Assembly: GCA_036558645.1 (NCBI GenBank)
Contig: DATBFG010000088.1
Coordinates: 1-64,000 of the forward strand
From: DATBFG01 sp036558645
GTDB lineage: Bacteria; Acidobacteriota; Terriglobia; Terriglobales; Acidobacteriaceae
Direction: 5' to 3'
Length of the DNA: 64,000 bases
The translations under genes and the position numbers were made by a program. Position 1 is the stretch's first letter, and each line of letters starts with the position of its first letter. Below, piece after piece: positions 44,099 to 52,608 of this stretch. The notes under the pieces are model-generated. The model was not told where the DNA came from. It did no database searches and saw nothing but the letters and a program-made list of their open reading frames with translations.

Positions 44099-44317
44099 CT
44101 AACAGTCAAAGTCACCGTTGTTTAGATCTTTGTGCTGAACCACGATTGCATTGCCACTAAAAGTGACCTGGGGGCGGCACCAGCACTCCGCACCCGCACA
44201 GTGACCCGGAAAGTTCGTCAGCCGAATCCCATCGGGAATTCCATTGACGATTTCAAGTGAAGCCGAGAGATCCTCAAGCTCTAGCGATTGCAGGCAACGC
44301 TTAGGTTCATGGCTCAT
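44099..44317 (-). CDS. Small Cys-rich protein or peptide precursor, unknown
   Basis: From ATG 44317 a 72-residue product: a charged N-terminal half (SHEPKRCLQSLELEDLSASLE) and a second half with LTNFPGHCAGAECWCRPQV. The acidic leader-like part followed by clustered Cys resembles the layout of a modified-peptide precursor, but no modification enzyme is nearby and the match is only structural. The frame is open up to 44395; the ribosome site is weak for both starts. It could also be a small metal-binding protein. Confidence 0.42.
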   Translation of the reverse strand: MSHEPKRCLQSLELEDLSASLEIVNGIPDGIRLTNFPGHCAGAECWCRPQVTFSGNAIVVQHKDLNNGDFDC

Positions 44318-44552
44318 GGCATTTACTCGAAAAAGCGTTTTGGGTCGTGCTTCTTTTCCTGCCGGGGCAATAAAGAAAACCAGCCTCTGCCCCAAAGTTA
44401 AGATGCGATGTTGAACCTCTCGGGAACAAGAGGTAACTGGAAAAATACGCAGTGGGGATCAAGATCTTCAACCTAGCAATGGAATGCCTGCCAATGAACC
44501 GGCTACGGTGAGGGTTGCCATGTCCTGGGGCCTTGGTCGCAGGACTACCGAC

Positions 44553-45284
44553 TCATTTTGCTTTTCCTGGGGGTTGTGTATCGGCGGGAAAAGCTCGCGC
44601 CTGTTGCAACGGGTCCCGTTGTTTCAGGGATGCTTTCACGATGTAGCGAAACGGCGCATCGCCGATAAAGTAAAATGGGTAGCACGTCACCAGCGTCACC
44701 GTGGTTCCTTCGGCCTCTTGCAAGACGACAACATCTCGGGGATCGACGATTGAAATCTTGTCGACTACGTAGGTGTCCCGCTCATTGGTTTCTTCCAGGG
44801 AAATCAGGTCGCCAGTCTGAATGTCCTTTAGGCCTCGAAAAAATCCATCACGATGGCCGGCGATTCCCATGTTGCCATCTTCCCCCGGCACAGCAGTTCC
44901 AACGATTCTGCCGACTCCGCGATTCAAAGTGATATCATCTGTGCCATCGAACACGGGCGCAGTCAGGTGCAGCCTTGGAATGTTCAACAAGGCAATCGGC
45001 GGAGTCATCTTCAGGCCAAGACTAGCCTGGTAGGCCTTAATCCGGCCCTTGCCCCAAAGGGTAAAGTCGACAGCGCTCCCGCTTTTTGTATCTCCCGATG
45101 ATGGCGTTCCGACAGTCGCAGCGTTTGCCCGAGTAGTGTCAAAACCCCAGATTGCAATTCGCGAAAAAAGGAAGGAATCGCACTGCGCTGCTATGTAGAC
45201 ACCAAGCAGAGCAATGCCGGTGACGAGCAACAAACGCTCCACAGCACGCCAGCGGCGCTGCCTTGGCGGAAGGGAAGTTTTCAT
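44553..45284 (-). CDS. Class D sortase
   Basis: A 243-residue transpeptidase with an N-terminal membrane anchor (ERLLLVTGIALLGVYIAAQ). The catalytic residues are in place: His in NMGIAGHRDGFF, Cys in VTLVTCYPF and Arg in PFRYIVKASL. Sortases cut sorting signals and join proteins to a cell-surface amine; in Gram-negative bacteria, partner substrates are often unclear. No LPxTG-type substrate is encoded in this window. ATG 45284 is chosen over a TTG at 45305. A one-mismatch operator lies about 80 bases upstream. Confidence 0.92.
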   Translation of the reverse strand: MKTSLPPRQRRWRAVERLLLVTGIALLGVYIAAQCDSFLFSRIAIWGFDTTRANAATVGTPSSGDTKSGSAVDFTLWGKGRIKAYQASLGLKMTPPIALLNIPRLHLTAPVFDGTDDITLNRGVGRIVGTAVPGEDGNMGIAGHRDGFFRGLKDIQTGDLISLEETNERDTYVVDKISIVDPRDVVVLQEAEGTTVTLVTCYPFYFIGDAPFRYIVKASLKQRDPLQQARAFPADTQPPGKAK

Positions 45285-45363
45285 TGGAGCGAATGAATCC
45301 CGCAAAGCTTGACCTCAGCTCCTGATTCGCTTCCAAACTATGCCTGATATCAAAAACGTGAAA

Positions 45364-45379
45364 CTGTCAGATGTAACAG
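45364..45379. promoter_or_regulatory. CTGTCA-N4-TGACAG operator, one mismatch
   Basis: AACTGTCA-GATG-TAACAGTT: the arms extend to eight bases with only one mismatch. It is upstream of the sortase gene and just after the stop of the NarL-type regulator. Confidence 0.65.
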
Positions 45380-45423
45380 TTGCGGTTTAACAGTCCAATA
45401 CGTGTCCCAACAGAGGAAACCAT

Positions 45424-46071
45424 CTAACCGAACAGAACGTGATGAGTCATCGCGTATTGAATGACCTCGGCATCGCTTCGGAGCTGAAGATGCTCCATGA
45501 TGCGGTACTTGTGGAACGCCACAGTGCGAGTGGCAAGATTCAACACCGATGCCACCTCCTTCATCGACCTGCCCTCGGCCAATAGCTGCAGAACTTCAAT
45601 CTGCCGATCAGTGAGCTGCGACAACGGAAAGCGGTTCCCATCGCTTCCCGCTGGAACGCTGGCAGTTCTGTCCGTCAGCATCGGAGATACATAAGGCTCC
45701 CCGTGCAATGCCTGGTGTATGGCTGCCACTAACTCGGAGGCAGCCGCGGTCTTCGGCAGGTACCCCGACGCTCCTCGTCTGAACGCTTCGGCCACAAGTT
45801 CGGGATCATGGTTCACCGTTACGTACACAACCTTTACGTCCGGCAACGTCCTCTTGATTCGCTGGGCGGCCTCGAGCCCATTGAGAAGGGGCATTCCGAC
45901 ATCGACAAGAATGACGTCCGGTTGCAGCTTCTGCGCAGTTTGAATCAGGCTGCGCCCGTCGTTGACGACTGCTACGACATCGAAGTCGTTCGCCAAGAGC
46001 TTTTGGAACGCATCAGCAATCAAGGCGTGGTCATCTGCGATAAGAATACGAGGACGGCTGGGACCAGACAT
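45424..46071 (-). CDS. NarL/FixJ-type response regulator
   Basis: A 215-residue regulator with a REC domain (ADDH, acceptor Asp57 in LVDVGMP, Lys in GYLPKT) and a C-terminal LuxR-type helix-turn-helix: LTDRQIEVLQLLAEGRSMKEVASVLNLATRTVAFHKYRIM. It is the expected partner type for a HisKA_3 kinase such as the one at 36119. GAGG precedes the ATG. A poor operator-like site (CTGTTA-TTTT-TACCAG, 46183) lies 110 bases upstream. Confidence 0.95.
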   Translation of the reverse strand: MSGPSRPRILIADDHALIADAFQKLLANDFDVVAVVNDGRSLIQTAQKLQPDVILVDVGMPLLNGLEAAQRIKRTLPDVKVVYVTVNHDPELVAEAFRRGASGYLPKTAAASELVAAIHQALHGEPYVSPMLTDRTASVPAGSDGNRFPLSQLTDRQIEVLQLLAEGRSMKEVASVLNLATRTVAFHKYRIMEHLQLRSDAEVIQYAMTHHVLFG

Positions 46072-46328
46072 GAGAACCTCGCTCGAAGATATTCAGTTCT
46101 AAATTTGGACCTGGGCGGCGCGAATTTCGAGAACCCACCAAAACGTGTTGGCAATCATAGAACCCGAACCCGGATCTCGCCACTGTTATTTTTACCAGAG
46201 CGCTCATTTCTGAAATCGCGCTATCTCCCGGAGCAGGATCAACTTGCGATTGGGAGGTAGGCTGCCACTTATTACAGTATTGAACTTCGTCTTTACTCAT
46301 CAACATGCCGTAATCACGGGAGTTCCGG

Positions 46329-46745
46329 ATGAGAACGAGAGCGCTTTGCCTGATTCCGATCCTTGCTTGTTTGGCCGTTGCCTACGCTCAGGAGTCCCAT
46401 GACCACTCTGCAAGCAAGAAAGCCTTAGAAAAGGATGTCGACTCACTCGCGTTACAGGTTCTAAAGGCATGTCGTGGGCAAGGTGATGCTTTTTGATCAG
46501 GAAGTTCATCACCTGGCGTTCACTGAACCGGATGCCGAGTGGCGCTTTGGGTGATCGGGGGAGAGCATCCACAGGTTCGACGGATGGAAATAGTGGACAA
46601 AACAAAGCCAGAGCATTTGCGTGTGGCCATTGATTTTCTTGACTGGAACCTAAACGCTGCGCCGACGCCAGACCTTTTCACGTTTCAGAAACCGGCAGAT
46701 GCGCAGCAGATTGATTTGCTCAAGCAAGCTGCAACCAAGAAGTAG
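46329..46745 (+). pseudogene. Decayed DUF2092-like exported protein
   Basis: ATG 46329 (GGGAG upstream) opens a signal peptide (MRTRALCLIPILACLAVAYA) and SKKALEKDVDSLALQVLKAC, then runs into a stop at about 46494. In the next frame from 46495 the text QEVHHLAFTEPDAEWRF is readable; one base is then missing and the first frame resumes as LWVIGGEHPQVRRMEIVDKTKPEHLRVAIDFLDWNL to the end at 46745. These are three parts of a DUF2092-type periplasmic protein with the middle deleted (normally over 200 residues) and at least two frame changes. It cannot make a working product. Confidence 0.75.
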
Positions 46746-46815
46746 TCTTCGACTAGATGCCCTTACCTCTTGAATCGGCGTCGAGACTGTAGTTGAACGT
46801 GTCGTCTCGGACAAA

Positions 46816-48561
46816 CTAGCTGGCGTGTTTCTGCATCGCTTGCTCGCCTGCTTCACTTCGCGGCTGGTCTTCCCCCTTATCCAGAATTCCTTGAACACTA
46901 GTGGCGCCATCGCCGTCCTGTTTCAGGTACACGAACTGAGTTGAACTGGCGAACGCGCTGCCCGCGGACTCGACGAGGGTCGCAATCTGTAAGAGCAGAT
47001 CCTCTCGCACTTCGAGAAATTTCGAGAAATCAGCGGTGAGAATGTAGGCGAAGAGTTCCAGTTGAATAGCGCGAACGCCAAACTCGACGAGGCGAATTCG
47101 CGCACTCTGAGTCTCAACAGCGGGATTCGCAGACAATAGTTGCCTGGTACCGTCAAGAATCACCCTGAGTTGGTCGGACGTTGTGCCATACCGAAGCGGC
47201 AAGTTGGTTTGGACCAGGATTTTTCTACGTGTTTTTAGGTTTTCGATGTTGCCCTGCGACAGAATACCCGCTGGGATCGATAGCAGTGTCTGTTCCGTGG
47301 TACGAAGCCGAACAGATCGCAGAGTAATATCCTCGACCGTGCCGACGCGATTCGAGATGTTGCAAACATCTCCAACGGCAAGGGCATTGTCTGTGAGCAG
47401 GAAAATTCCGCCGAGCAGATTTTCAACTGTTTTTTGCGCGCCGAGAGCGACTGCTACGCCGCCTATGCCCAGGCCCGTTAATGCTGTCTTTGTGTCTATT
47501 CCGACCATCGTTAGTATCGCGAAGATCGCCACGATGACAATCAACACATCAAACAAGCGGTGGCCCAATAGCAACAACGATTCTGTGCCGCTTCCGCCTC
47601 GCCGTTGAATCATTCCGCGCGCATGCTCGACGGACACCGAGGCGATCCGTCGGATAAGCCATGCGAGTGCGATGACCAACAACACTAGTCCCGAGCGCAC
47701 ATAGATGAGCCGGAAGGTTAACGAGAATCCCAGGAATTCAATCGAAACGAGATGTGCAACCAGCGTTAGAACGATGATGGCGGGCCAGCGAATCTTGGCC
47801 CATTGTGACACGACAAATCGGCGTCGTGCTGCGTCGGGGATGATGGGCTTGAGAAAGAAATCGAAGCTATTCGTGAGCAGCCAAAACGATCCGAGCGGAA
47901 TCGCAATGGAAAGAATCCACAGAAGCCATTGCGCCAGGGAGATCCCGAGGAAGAAATATTCCAGTAGCGGGGCAGGCATGAACTGCTCTACCCAGGTTTT
48001 CTGAATTGACTCGTGAAGACTGGGCACCTCTGAGAGGGTCGGGGACGAGATTAACCAGATTTCGCCAGCGTCCGGATCGGTGACGCGAGCGAGGATGATA
48101 AAAGTTCGCTCACCATTAATAACCAGCGGTCCCACCTGCTCCTGGTCAAGCGGAAGGCCGTCGTCGAGCGCTCCTGTTGGTGAATCGCTCACACTGGTCA
48201 GCGGCTGACTGAAGTATCTGTCCAGCAGGTCCTTCAGGTCTCGGGCGAGCACTTCGGTGTTCGGCCTTTGCTTTGCCGAAAGCTGCATAAAGCGAGCCGC
48301 GGAAACGTAGTCTTCGCGATGTACCGCCCGGATGAAACCACCCAACGTTCCGCGGGGTGTGCTGCGCCCCAACGGATCGACAGGTTGTGCCGGCTGCGTG
48401 GGCTGAGCGGCCATCGCACCGGTAAGTTTTTGTATCTGTCCTTGGCCGGGACGGATCAGGACACACATCAGAAGCAATGAGCCCAGCCAGCGATAACGTT
48501 GCGATTTGGGTGTCGGCCATGCACCCTTACTCAGGGAAGGAAAAGTGCCCAGCAATTCCAT
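46816..48561 (-). CDS. Large MscS-family mechanosensitive channel
   Basis: A 581-residue channel. ATG 48561 (GAGGA 8 bases upstream) gives a signal-like segment (WLGSLLLMCVLIRPGQGQ), a periplasmic region of about 180 residues, several membrane helices, and the MscS pore/beta domain TALTGLGIGGVAVALGAQKTVENLLGGIFLLTDNALAVGDVCNI. The C-terminal cytoplasmic domain follows. It resembles YnaI/YbiO-type large channels that relieve osmotic pressure. Frames upstream to 48672 are open but lack a better start. It is intact, unlike the small mscS at 33 kb. Confidence 0.9.
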   Translation of the reverse strand: MELLGTFPSLSKGAWPTPKSQRYRWLGSLLLMCVLIRPGQGQIQKLTGAMAAQPTQPAQPVDPLGRSTPRGTLGGFIRAVHREDYVSAARFMQLSAKQRPNTEVLARDLKDLLDRYFSQPLTSVSDSPTGALDDGLPLDQEQVGPLVINGERTFIILARVTDPDAGEIWLISSPTLSEVPSLHESIQKTWVEQFMPAPLLEYFFLGISLAQWLLWILSIAIPLGSFWLLTNSFDFFLKPIIPDAARRRFVVSQWAKIRWPAIIVLTLVAHLVSIEFLGFSLTFRLIYVRSGLVLLVIALAWLIRRIASVSVEHARGMIQRRGGSGTESLLLLGHRLFDVLIVIVAIFAILTMVGIDTKTALTGLGIGGVAVALGAQKTVENLLGGIFLLTDNALAVGDVCNISNRVGTVEDITLRSVRLRTTEQTLLSIPAGILSQGNIENLKTRRKILVQTNLPLRYGTTSDQLRVILDGTRQLLSANPAVETQSARIRLVEFGVRAIQLELFAYILTADFSKFLEVREDLLLQIATLVESAGSAFASSTQFVYLKQDGDGATSVQGILDKGEDQPRSEAGEQAMQKHAS

Positions 48562-48706
48562 GATCTGTGTCCTCTTTGCCATTAGGCGAGGATGTTCGAA
48601 CAAGAAAGTTAAGCTTCCCCTCAAAAGCGGGGCGGCTTCCGAGGGGAAATCCAGTGAGGCGGATCTCCGCAAGGAGGAATTCTACTTCTCCGGCACCGCA
48701 CAAAAC

Positions 48707-48722
48707 CTGCTAGTTCTGACAG
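48707..48722. promoter_or_regulatory. CTGTCA-type site with two mismatches
   Basis: CTGCTA-GTTC-TGACAG, perfect right half with an extended GTT. It is 146 bases upstream of the large mscS start. Confidence 0.45.
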
Positions 48723-48808
48723 TTCCGTTCTCGAGCCCACGGATTTATTCCGACGAAGGACGAGGACAAGCTACCCGCTCCCTTGGCAGCTCAATTAAGT
48801 TGAAGCGT

Positions 48809-48824
48809 CTGTCAGTGTTGACAG
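48809..48824. promoter_or_regulatory. CTGTCA-N4-TGACAG operator, perfect copy
   Basis: Perfect dyad with spacer GTGT, right arm extended to TGACAGTT, 117 bases upstream of the NarL-type regulator at 48941. Confidence 0.75.
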
Positions 48825-48940
48825 TTCTTGTGTAAACAGGTGCAGAATAGACTCCGCGTGGGGTGAATGCCCCCGGATTCACTGCAGTTATTGTTTCGAG
48901 CGCCGAACCGGGATATTTGCGGGAGAAGTGGAGGACGGGA

Positions 48941-49579
48941 ATGGGGCGCCCGGCGGTCCTGCTAGCCGATGATCACACGCTGGTTCTGGAGGCCTTCAAA
49001 AAGCTCCTCGAACCGGAGTTTGATGTCGTAGGTACTGTTTCCGATGGGCGAGCGCTCCTGTCGTCCGCACCCGTGTCAAAACCGGACGTCATCGTCCTCG
49101 ATATCGGCATGCCCGAGCTGAGCGGCATGAAGGCAGGCTTCGAGCTCAAGCGTCTGCTACCGCGAACCAAGCTGATCGTCCTTACCATGAATGAAGATCC
49201 GGAGATTGCGCGCGAAGCCTTGCGCAATTTCGCATCCGGATACCTCCTCAAGAAGTCCGCTGGATCGGAGCTGGCGAAAGCGATTCGCGAAGCGATGCGT
49301 GGCAGATCGTACGTCACGCCCAGAGTTGCACAACGGCTGCAAGACGACTTTGTTCGTGATCCCAGACCGGATCGCAAGAAGGAATTGACCTCGCGCCAAA
49401 GGGAAGTGTTGCAACTATTGGCCGAGGGCCGCACAATGAAGGAAACAGCCGACCTATTGCACGTTACCCCACGTACGATTGCCTTCCACAAGTACAGAAT
49501 CATGGAAGACTTCGGCCTGAAAACGAACTCTGACCTTATCAAGTTTGCGCTTCGGGAACGCGTGATCTCTCCTATCTAG
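48941..49579 (+). CDS. NarL/FixJ-type response regulator
   Basis: A 212-residue regulator: REC with ADDH, acceptor Asp54 in IVLDIGMPE, Lys in GYLLKKSA, and a LuxR-type helix-turn-helix LTSRQREVLQLLAEGRTMKETADLLHVTPRTIAFHKYRIM. ATG 48941 follows GGAGGACGGG; the longer frame from 48863 adds 26 residues before the REC start and is rejected. It is highly similar in layout to the regulator at 45424; the two HTH regions share the AEGRxMKE and FHKYRIM text, so they are likely paralogues that may see similar DNA. Confidence 0.95.
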   Translation: MGRPAVLLADDHTLVLEAFKKLLEPEFDVVGTVSDGRALLSSAPVSKPDVIVLDIGMPELSGMKAGFELKRLLPRTKLIVLTMNEDPEIAREALRNFASGYLLKKSAGSELAKAIREAMRGRSYVTPRVAQRLQDDFVRDPRPDRKKELTSRQREVLQLLAEGRTMKETADLLHVTPRTIAFHKYRIMEDFGLKTNSDLIKFALRERVISPI

Positions 49580-49711
49580 CACTGCTCCAAGTGCATTTTG
49601 ACAGTCTCATGCTGGTTGATCGATTAACCAACGTCAACTTTGCGTATGATTCCCAAAGCGTCTTAAGACGCCACGCCGTTTGTGCACGGCTAGGAAACCG
49701 CCAGGAATCAA

Positions 49712-50710
49712 ATGCACGAAACAACCCAACGCGATGGACTCGTGATTGGTGTGGACATAGGTGGCACGAAGATTGCCGCCGGCCTTGTGGACTCAACCGG
49801 TAAGGTCCTCTCTCAGTGCCGTGTTCCTATGGTCGCCCGCGAGGGTGCTTCCAATGCACTCGTAGCTGTGACCCAAGCCATTAATGTAGTTTCGACCAAC
49901 GCAAAGGCGACTGGGACGATGCATCTGATTCGTGGCATCGGAATCTGCTGCCCAGGGCCCCTTGATTCCAAAGCTGGCGTCATCCTCAATCCGCCGAACC
50001 TGCCTTGCTGGCGCAACTTTCCACTTGCTGCCGAGTTGGCGCATCGCTATGGATATCGCGTAAGGGTTGAGAATGATGCAAACGCGGCCGCCTTAGCCGA
50101 GATGATGTGGGGAGCCGGGCAGGGTTGCCGCGACATCTTTTATGCAACGATCGGCACCGGAATCGGCACTGGAATTGTGGTGAACGGGCGGCTATACGAA
50201 GGCCGCACAGGCGCGGCGGGAGAGGGCGGCCACCTGAGCATCGACTACAAAGGGCCGATTTGCGGTTGTGGCAAACGAGGATGTATCGAGGCATTCGCGT
50301 CTGGGCCTGCAATTGCACGTCGCGCCAGGGCGAAACTGGAGGATCATCCGGAATCCAGGCTTCTCGAACTGGCTAGGGGCGAGACGGATGACTTGAGTTG
50401 CGAGATGGTCGGAGAAGCCTACACGATGGGAGATAGTGTCGCCGTTGAAACAATCCGGGAGACTGTTAGCTTGTTAGCGTTTTGGTTGGGAAATGTAATC
50501 GATCTTCTGGACCCAGAAGTTGTCATTATTGGAGGCGGTGTCTCATCAATGCTTCAGCCGTTATTTGCAGAGATCTCTGCAGGTCTACCGGAGAGCTGTG
50601 TGAATAAGCGGTGTCAGGAAATCCCTCTTGTCCCTGCAAGGTATGGCAATGATGCCGGGATTGTGGGTGGAGCAGCACTATGCTCCGAAAAGATGACGGC
50701 CTCGAGTTGA
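49712..50710 (+). CDS. ROK-family sugar kinase, probable glucokinase
   Basis: A 332-residue ROK protein. The phosphate-binding loop is IGVDIGGTKIAAGLVD (13-28), the catalytic part is RVENDANAAALAE, and the ROK zinc site is EGGHLSIDYKGPICGCGKRGCIEAFASG with the His and three Cys. ROK kinases phosphorylate glucose or related sugars; no N-terminal HTH is present, so it is not a repressor type. AGGA precedes the ATG. A half-site TGACAG lies about 108 bases upstream. A strong hairpin ends the gene. Confidence 0.93.
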   Translation: MHETTQRDGLVIGVDIGGTKIAAGLVDSTGKVLSQCRVPMVAREGASNALVAVTQAINVVSTNAKATGTMHLIRGIGICCPGPLDSKAGVILNPPNLPCWRNFPLAAELAHRYGYRVRVENDANAAALAEMMWGAGQGCRDIFYATIGTGIGTGIVVNGRLYEGRTGAAGEGGHLSIDYKGPICGCGKRGCIEAFASGPAIARRARAKLEDHPESRLLELARGETDDLSCEMVGEAYTMGDSVAVETIRETVSLLAFWLGNVIDLLDPEVVIIGGGVSSMLQPLFAEISAGLPESCVNKRCQEIPLVPARYGNDAGIVGGAALCSEKMTASS

Positions 50711-50717
50711 GGCCGTC
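50695..50717. terminator. Perfect hairpin at the end of the ROK gene
   Basis: A 9-bp perfect stem GACGGCCTC / GAGGCCGTC with a 5-base loop overlaps the ROK stop codon and is followed by a T-rich stretch (CTTTTCTTATTCGTTTTTC). It lies before the convergent AspT-type gene and probably stops transcription from both sides. Confidence 0.7.
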
Positions 50718-50748
50718 GCTGACGGTAGCTTTTCTTATTCGTTTTTCT

Positions 50749-52440
50749 TCAACTCATTAGAATCACGATGACCATTCCCCAAATCGTTAGCAGGGTGTTT
50801 CCAACGGCATATGTGACCGTATAACCGAGGGCCGGCACCTGGCTCTTTGCTCGTTCGCAGATCATTCCCAATGCCGCAGTGGTGGTACGTGCACCTGCAC
50901 AAGCTCCGAGCAAGATCGCGGGATCAAATCGGAAGATGAATTTGCCCGCCAGCATTGCGAGGATAAGCGGAACAGATGTTGCAACAATGCCCCAAAGAAA
51001 TAGGCTGATGCCCTGGGTCTGAAGGCCTTTGACAAAGCCCGGTCCGGCCGAGATGCCAACTACGGCAATGAATACATTCAAGCCCACGGAGTTCATGAAC
51101 CAAACCGTGGATGATGGAATACGGCCGAAAGACGGCCGAACCGAACGGAGCCAGCCGAAGATGAGTCCGGAGATCAGCGCGCCGCCGGCGGTAGAAAGTG
51201 TCAGCGGAACTCCGCCGATTTTCCAAACCAGGGCACCAATGAGTGCGCCCAGCGTGATGGCAAAACCGATGAAGGCCACATCGGCGACGTCGCTGGGGCG
51301 ATCAAGAACCCCTAGGTCCTTCGCAGCAGCGTTGATGTCTTGCGTGCGACCAACGAGCGTGACGATATCGCCGCGATTGATCTGCGTGCTGGGCAACACT
51401 GGAATAGAGGTTGCGACCGCGCCGCGAGTGATCTTCCGCAAAAATACTCCGCGGGCGGAAGGCCGATCCGCGAGTTCGACTAGTGTCTTGCCATCTACTT
51501 CTTTACTGGTGACAAGAACGTCCACACCTTCGATCGGTACGCCAAGCAACTCCGCATCGTCAACCTCTTTTGCGCCCGCACCGATCACCTTAACCAGGAC
51601 CTCGCGTGCTCCGGCGAGGGCAACCACGTCGCCACTCTGAATCACCGTAGTTGACGTAGCCTCTTCGATCTTTCCCGCGCGGCGTATACGCGAAACAAAG
51701 ACACGAGCATCGGGAACCAGCGCTTCAGCCTCCCCCGCTGGCAGTCCGTGCACACGAGAGTTTGGCTGCACTGTGAAAGCACGCAGTTCCCATTTGTGCC
51801 ACGCGGAACCCGAACCTCCGTACTCGCCCGTACCACCTAACTTTGCCTCGTAGGCCTTGCAAGCGGCTTCAAGGTCGATGCCGAGCAATGTCGGACCAAT
51901 TAATGCCAGCAAGATCGCCGAGCCGACCGTGCCGAAGATATAAGAGACGGCATAGGCGATCGGCATGGCGTCGAGCAAGGCCTTCGTTTGATCGGCTGCT
52001 AAACCCAGTCGGTTGATCGCGTCCGTTGCAAGTCCCATTGATGCTGAGATAGTTTGAGATCCTGCGTAAAGCCCGGCGGTATACCCGATATCGTAGCCGG
52101 CCAACTTCGAAGCGAGAATTGCACCTCCGAGGCAGAAGGCACAGACCACCACTGCGAAAATGGCCTGTGGTACTCCATCCTTGGCGATGCCGCGCACAAA
52201 CTGCGGGCCTACGCCGTAGCCGACCGCGAAAAGAAACATCAGAAAAAAGATCGACTTAACGTTCCCAGAGATGGTGATTCCCATCTGGCCGATCAAGACC
52301 GCGGCCAGCAAAGTTGAAGTCACCGACCCCAGGCCGATGCCTTTTATGGTGAATTTCCCAACGTAGTAGCCGATTCCCAGCGAGAGGAAAACTGCGACCT
52401 CGGGGTAGCTTCGTAGCGTCTGAGCAAACCATTCAAACAT
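50749..52440 (-). CDS. Aspartate:alanine exchanger family transporter (AspT-like), copy 1
   Basis: A 563-residue transporter of the AAE family: an N-terminal set of about five membrane helices (GIGYYVGKFTIKGIGLGSV, VGYGVGPQFVRG), two cytoplasmic RCK_C/TrkA-C regions (about residues 210-370), and a second set of helices ending with GACAGARTTTAALGMICERAKSQVPALGYTVTYAVGNTLLTIWG. AspT exchanges external L-aspartate for internal L-alanine, which with intracellular aspartate decarboxylation consumes a proton and generates proton-motive force. AGGAGAG precedes the ATG. It follows copy 2 on the same strand with a 168-base gap. Confidence 0.92.
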   Translation of the reverse strand: MFEWFAQTLRSYPEVAVFLSLGIGYYVGKFTIKGIGLGSVTSTLLAAVLIGQMGITISGNVKSIFFLMFLFAVGYGVGPQFVRGIAKDGVPQAIFAVVVCAFCLGGAILASKLAGYDIGYTAGLYAGSQTISASMGLATDAINRLGLAADQTKALLDAMPIAYAVSYIFGTVGSAILLALIGPTLLGIDLEAACKAYEAKLGGTGEYGGSGSAWHKWELRAFTVQPNSRVHGLPAGEAEALVPDARVFVSRIRRAGKIEEATSTTVIQSGDVVALAGAREVLVKVIGAGAKEVDDAELLGVPIEGVDVLVTSKEVDGKTLVELADRPSARGVFLRKITRGAVATSIPVLPSTQINRGDIVTLVGRTQDINAAAKDLGVLDRPSDVADVAFIGFAITLGALIGALVWKIGGVPLTLSTAGGALISGLIFGWLRSVRPSFGRIPSSTVWFMNSVGLNVFIAVVGISAGPGFVKGLQTQGISLFLWGIVATSVPLILAMLAGKFIFRFDPAILLGACAGARTTTAALGMICERAKSQVPALGYTVTYAVGNTLLTIWGMVIVILMS

Positions 52441-52608
52441 AGCTCTCTCTCCTGCAGATTACGTCCTGTTGATCCTCTGCTTTGAGTTCATCAGGAAGTC
52501 AGCGTGAAATGTTCAAGCATGAACCGATGAAATCTTGTTTTTGCGAGCTCTTCCTTTACGTAATTCTTTCGCGTCACTCATGACGCTTCTCGCCGCAAGG
52601 CAGTCGTC

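Larger units (their letters stand above)
48562..48940. promoter_or_regulatory. Divergent control region with two operator sites
   Basis: A 379-base gap between the large mscS gene (minus) and a NarL-type regulator (plus). It holds a perfect operator at 48809 and a two-mismatch site at 48707. The NarL gene start at 48941 has GGAGGACGGG before it. Confidence 0.6.

Noticed and set aside
46539..46745. Independent small gene starting at GTG 46539
   Set aside because: Its sequence is the C-terminal remnant of the decayed DUF2092-type gene that begins at 46329.
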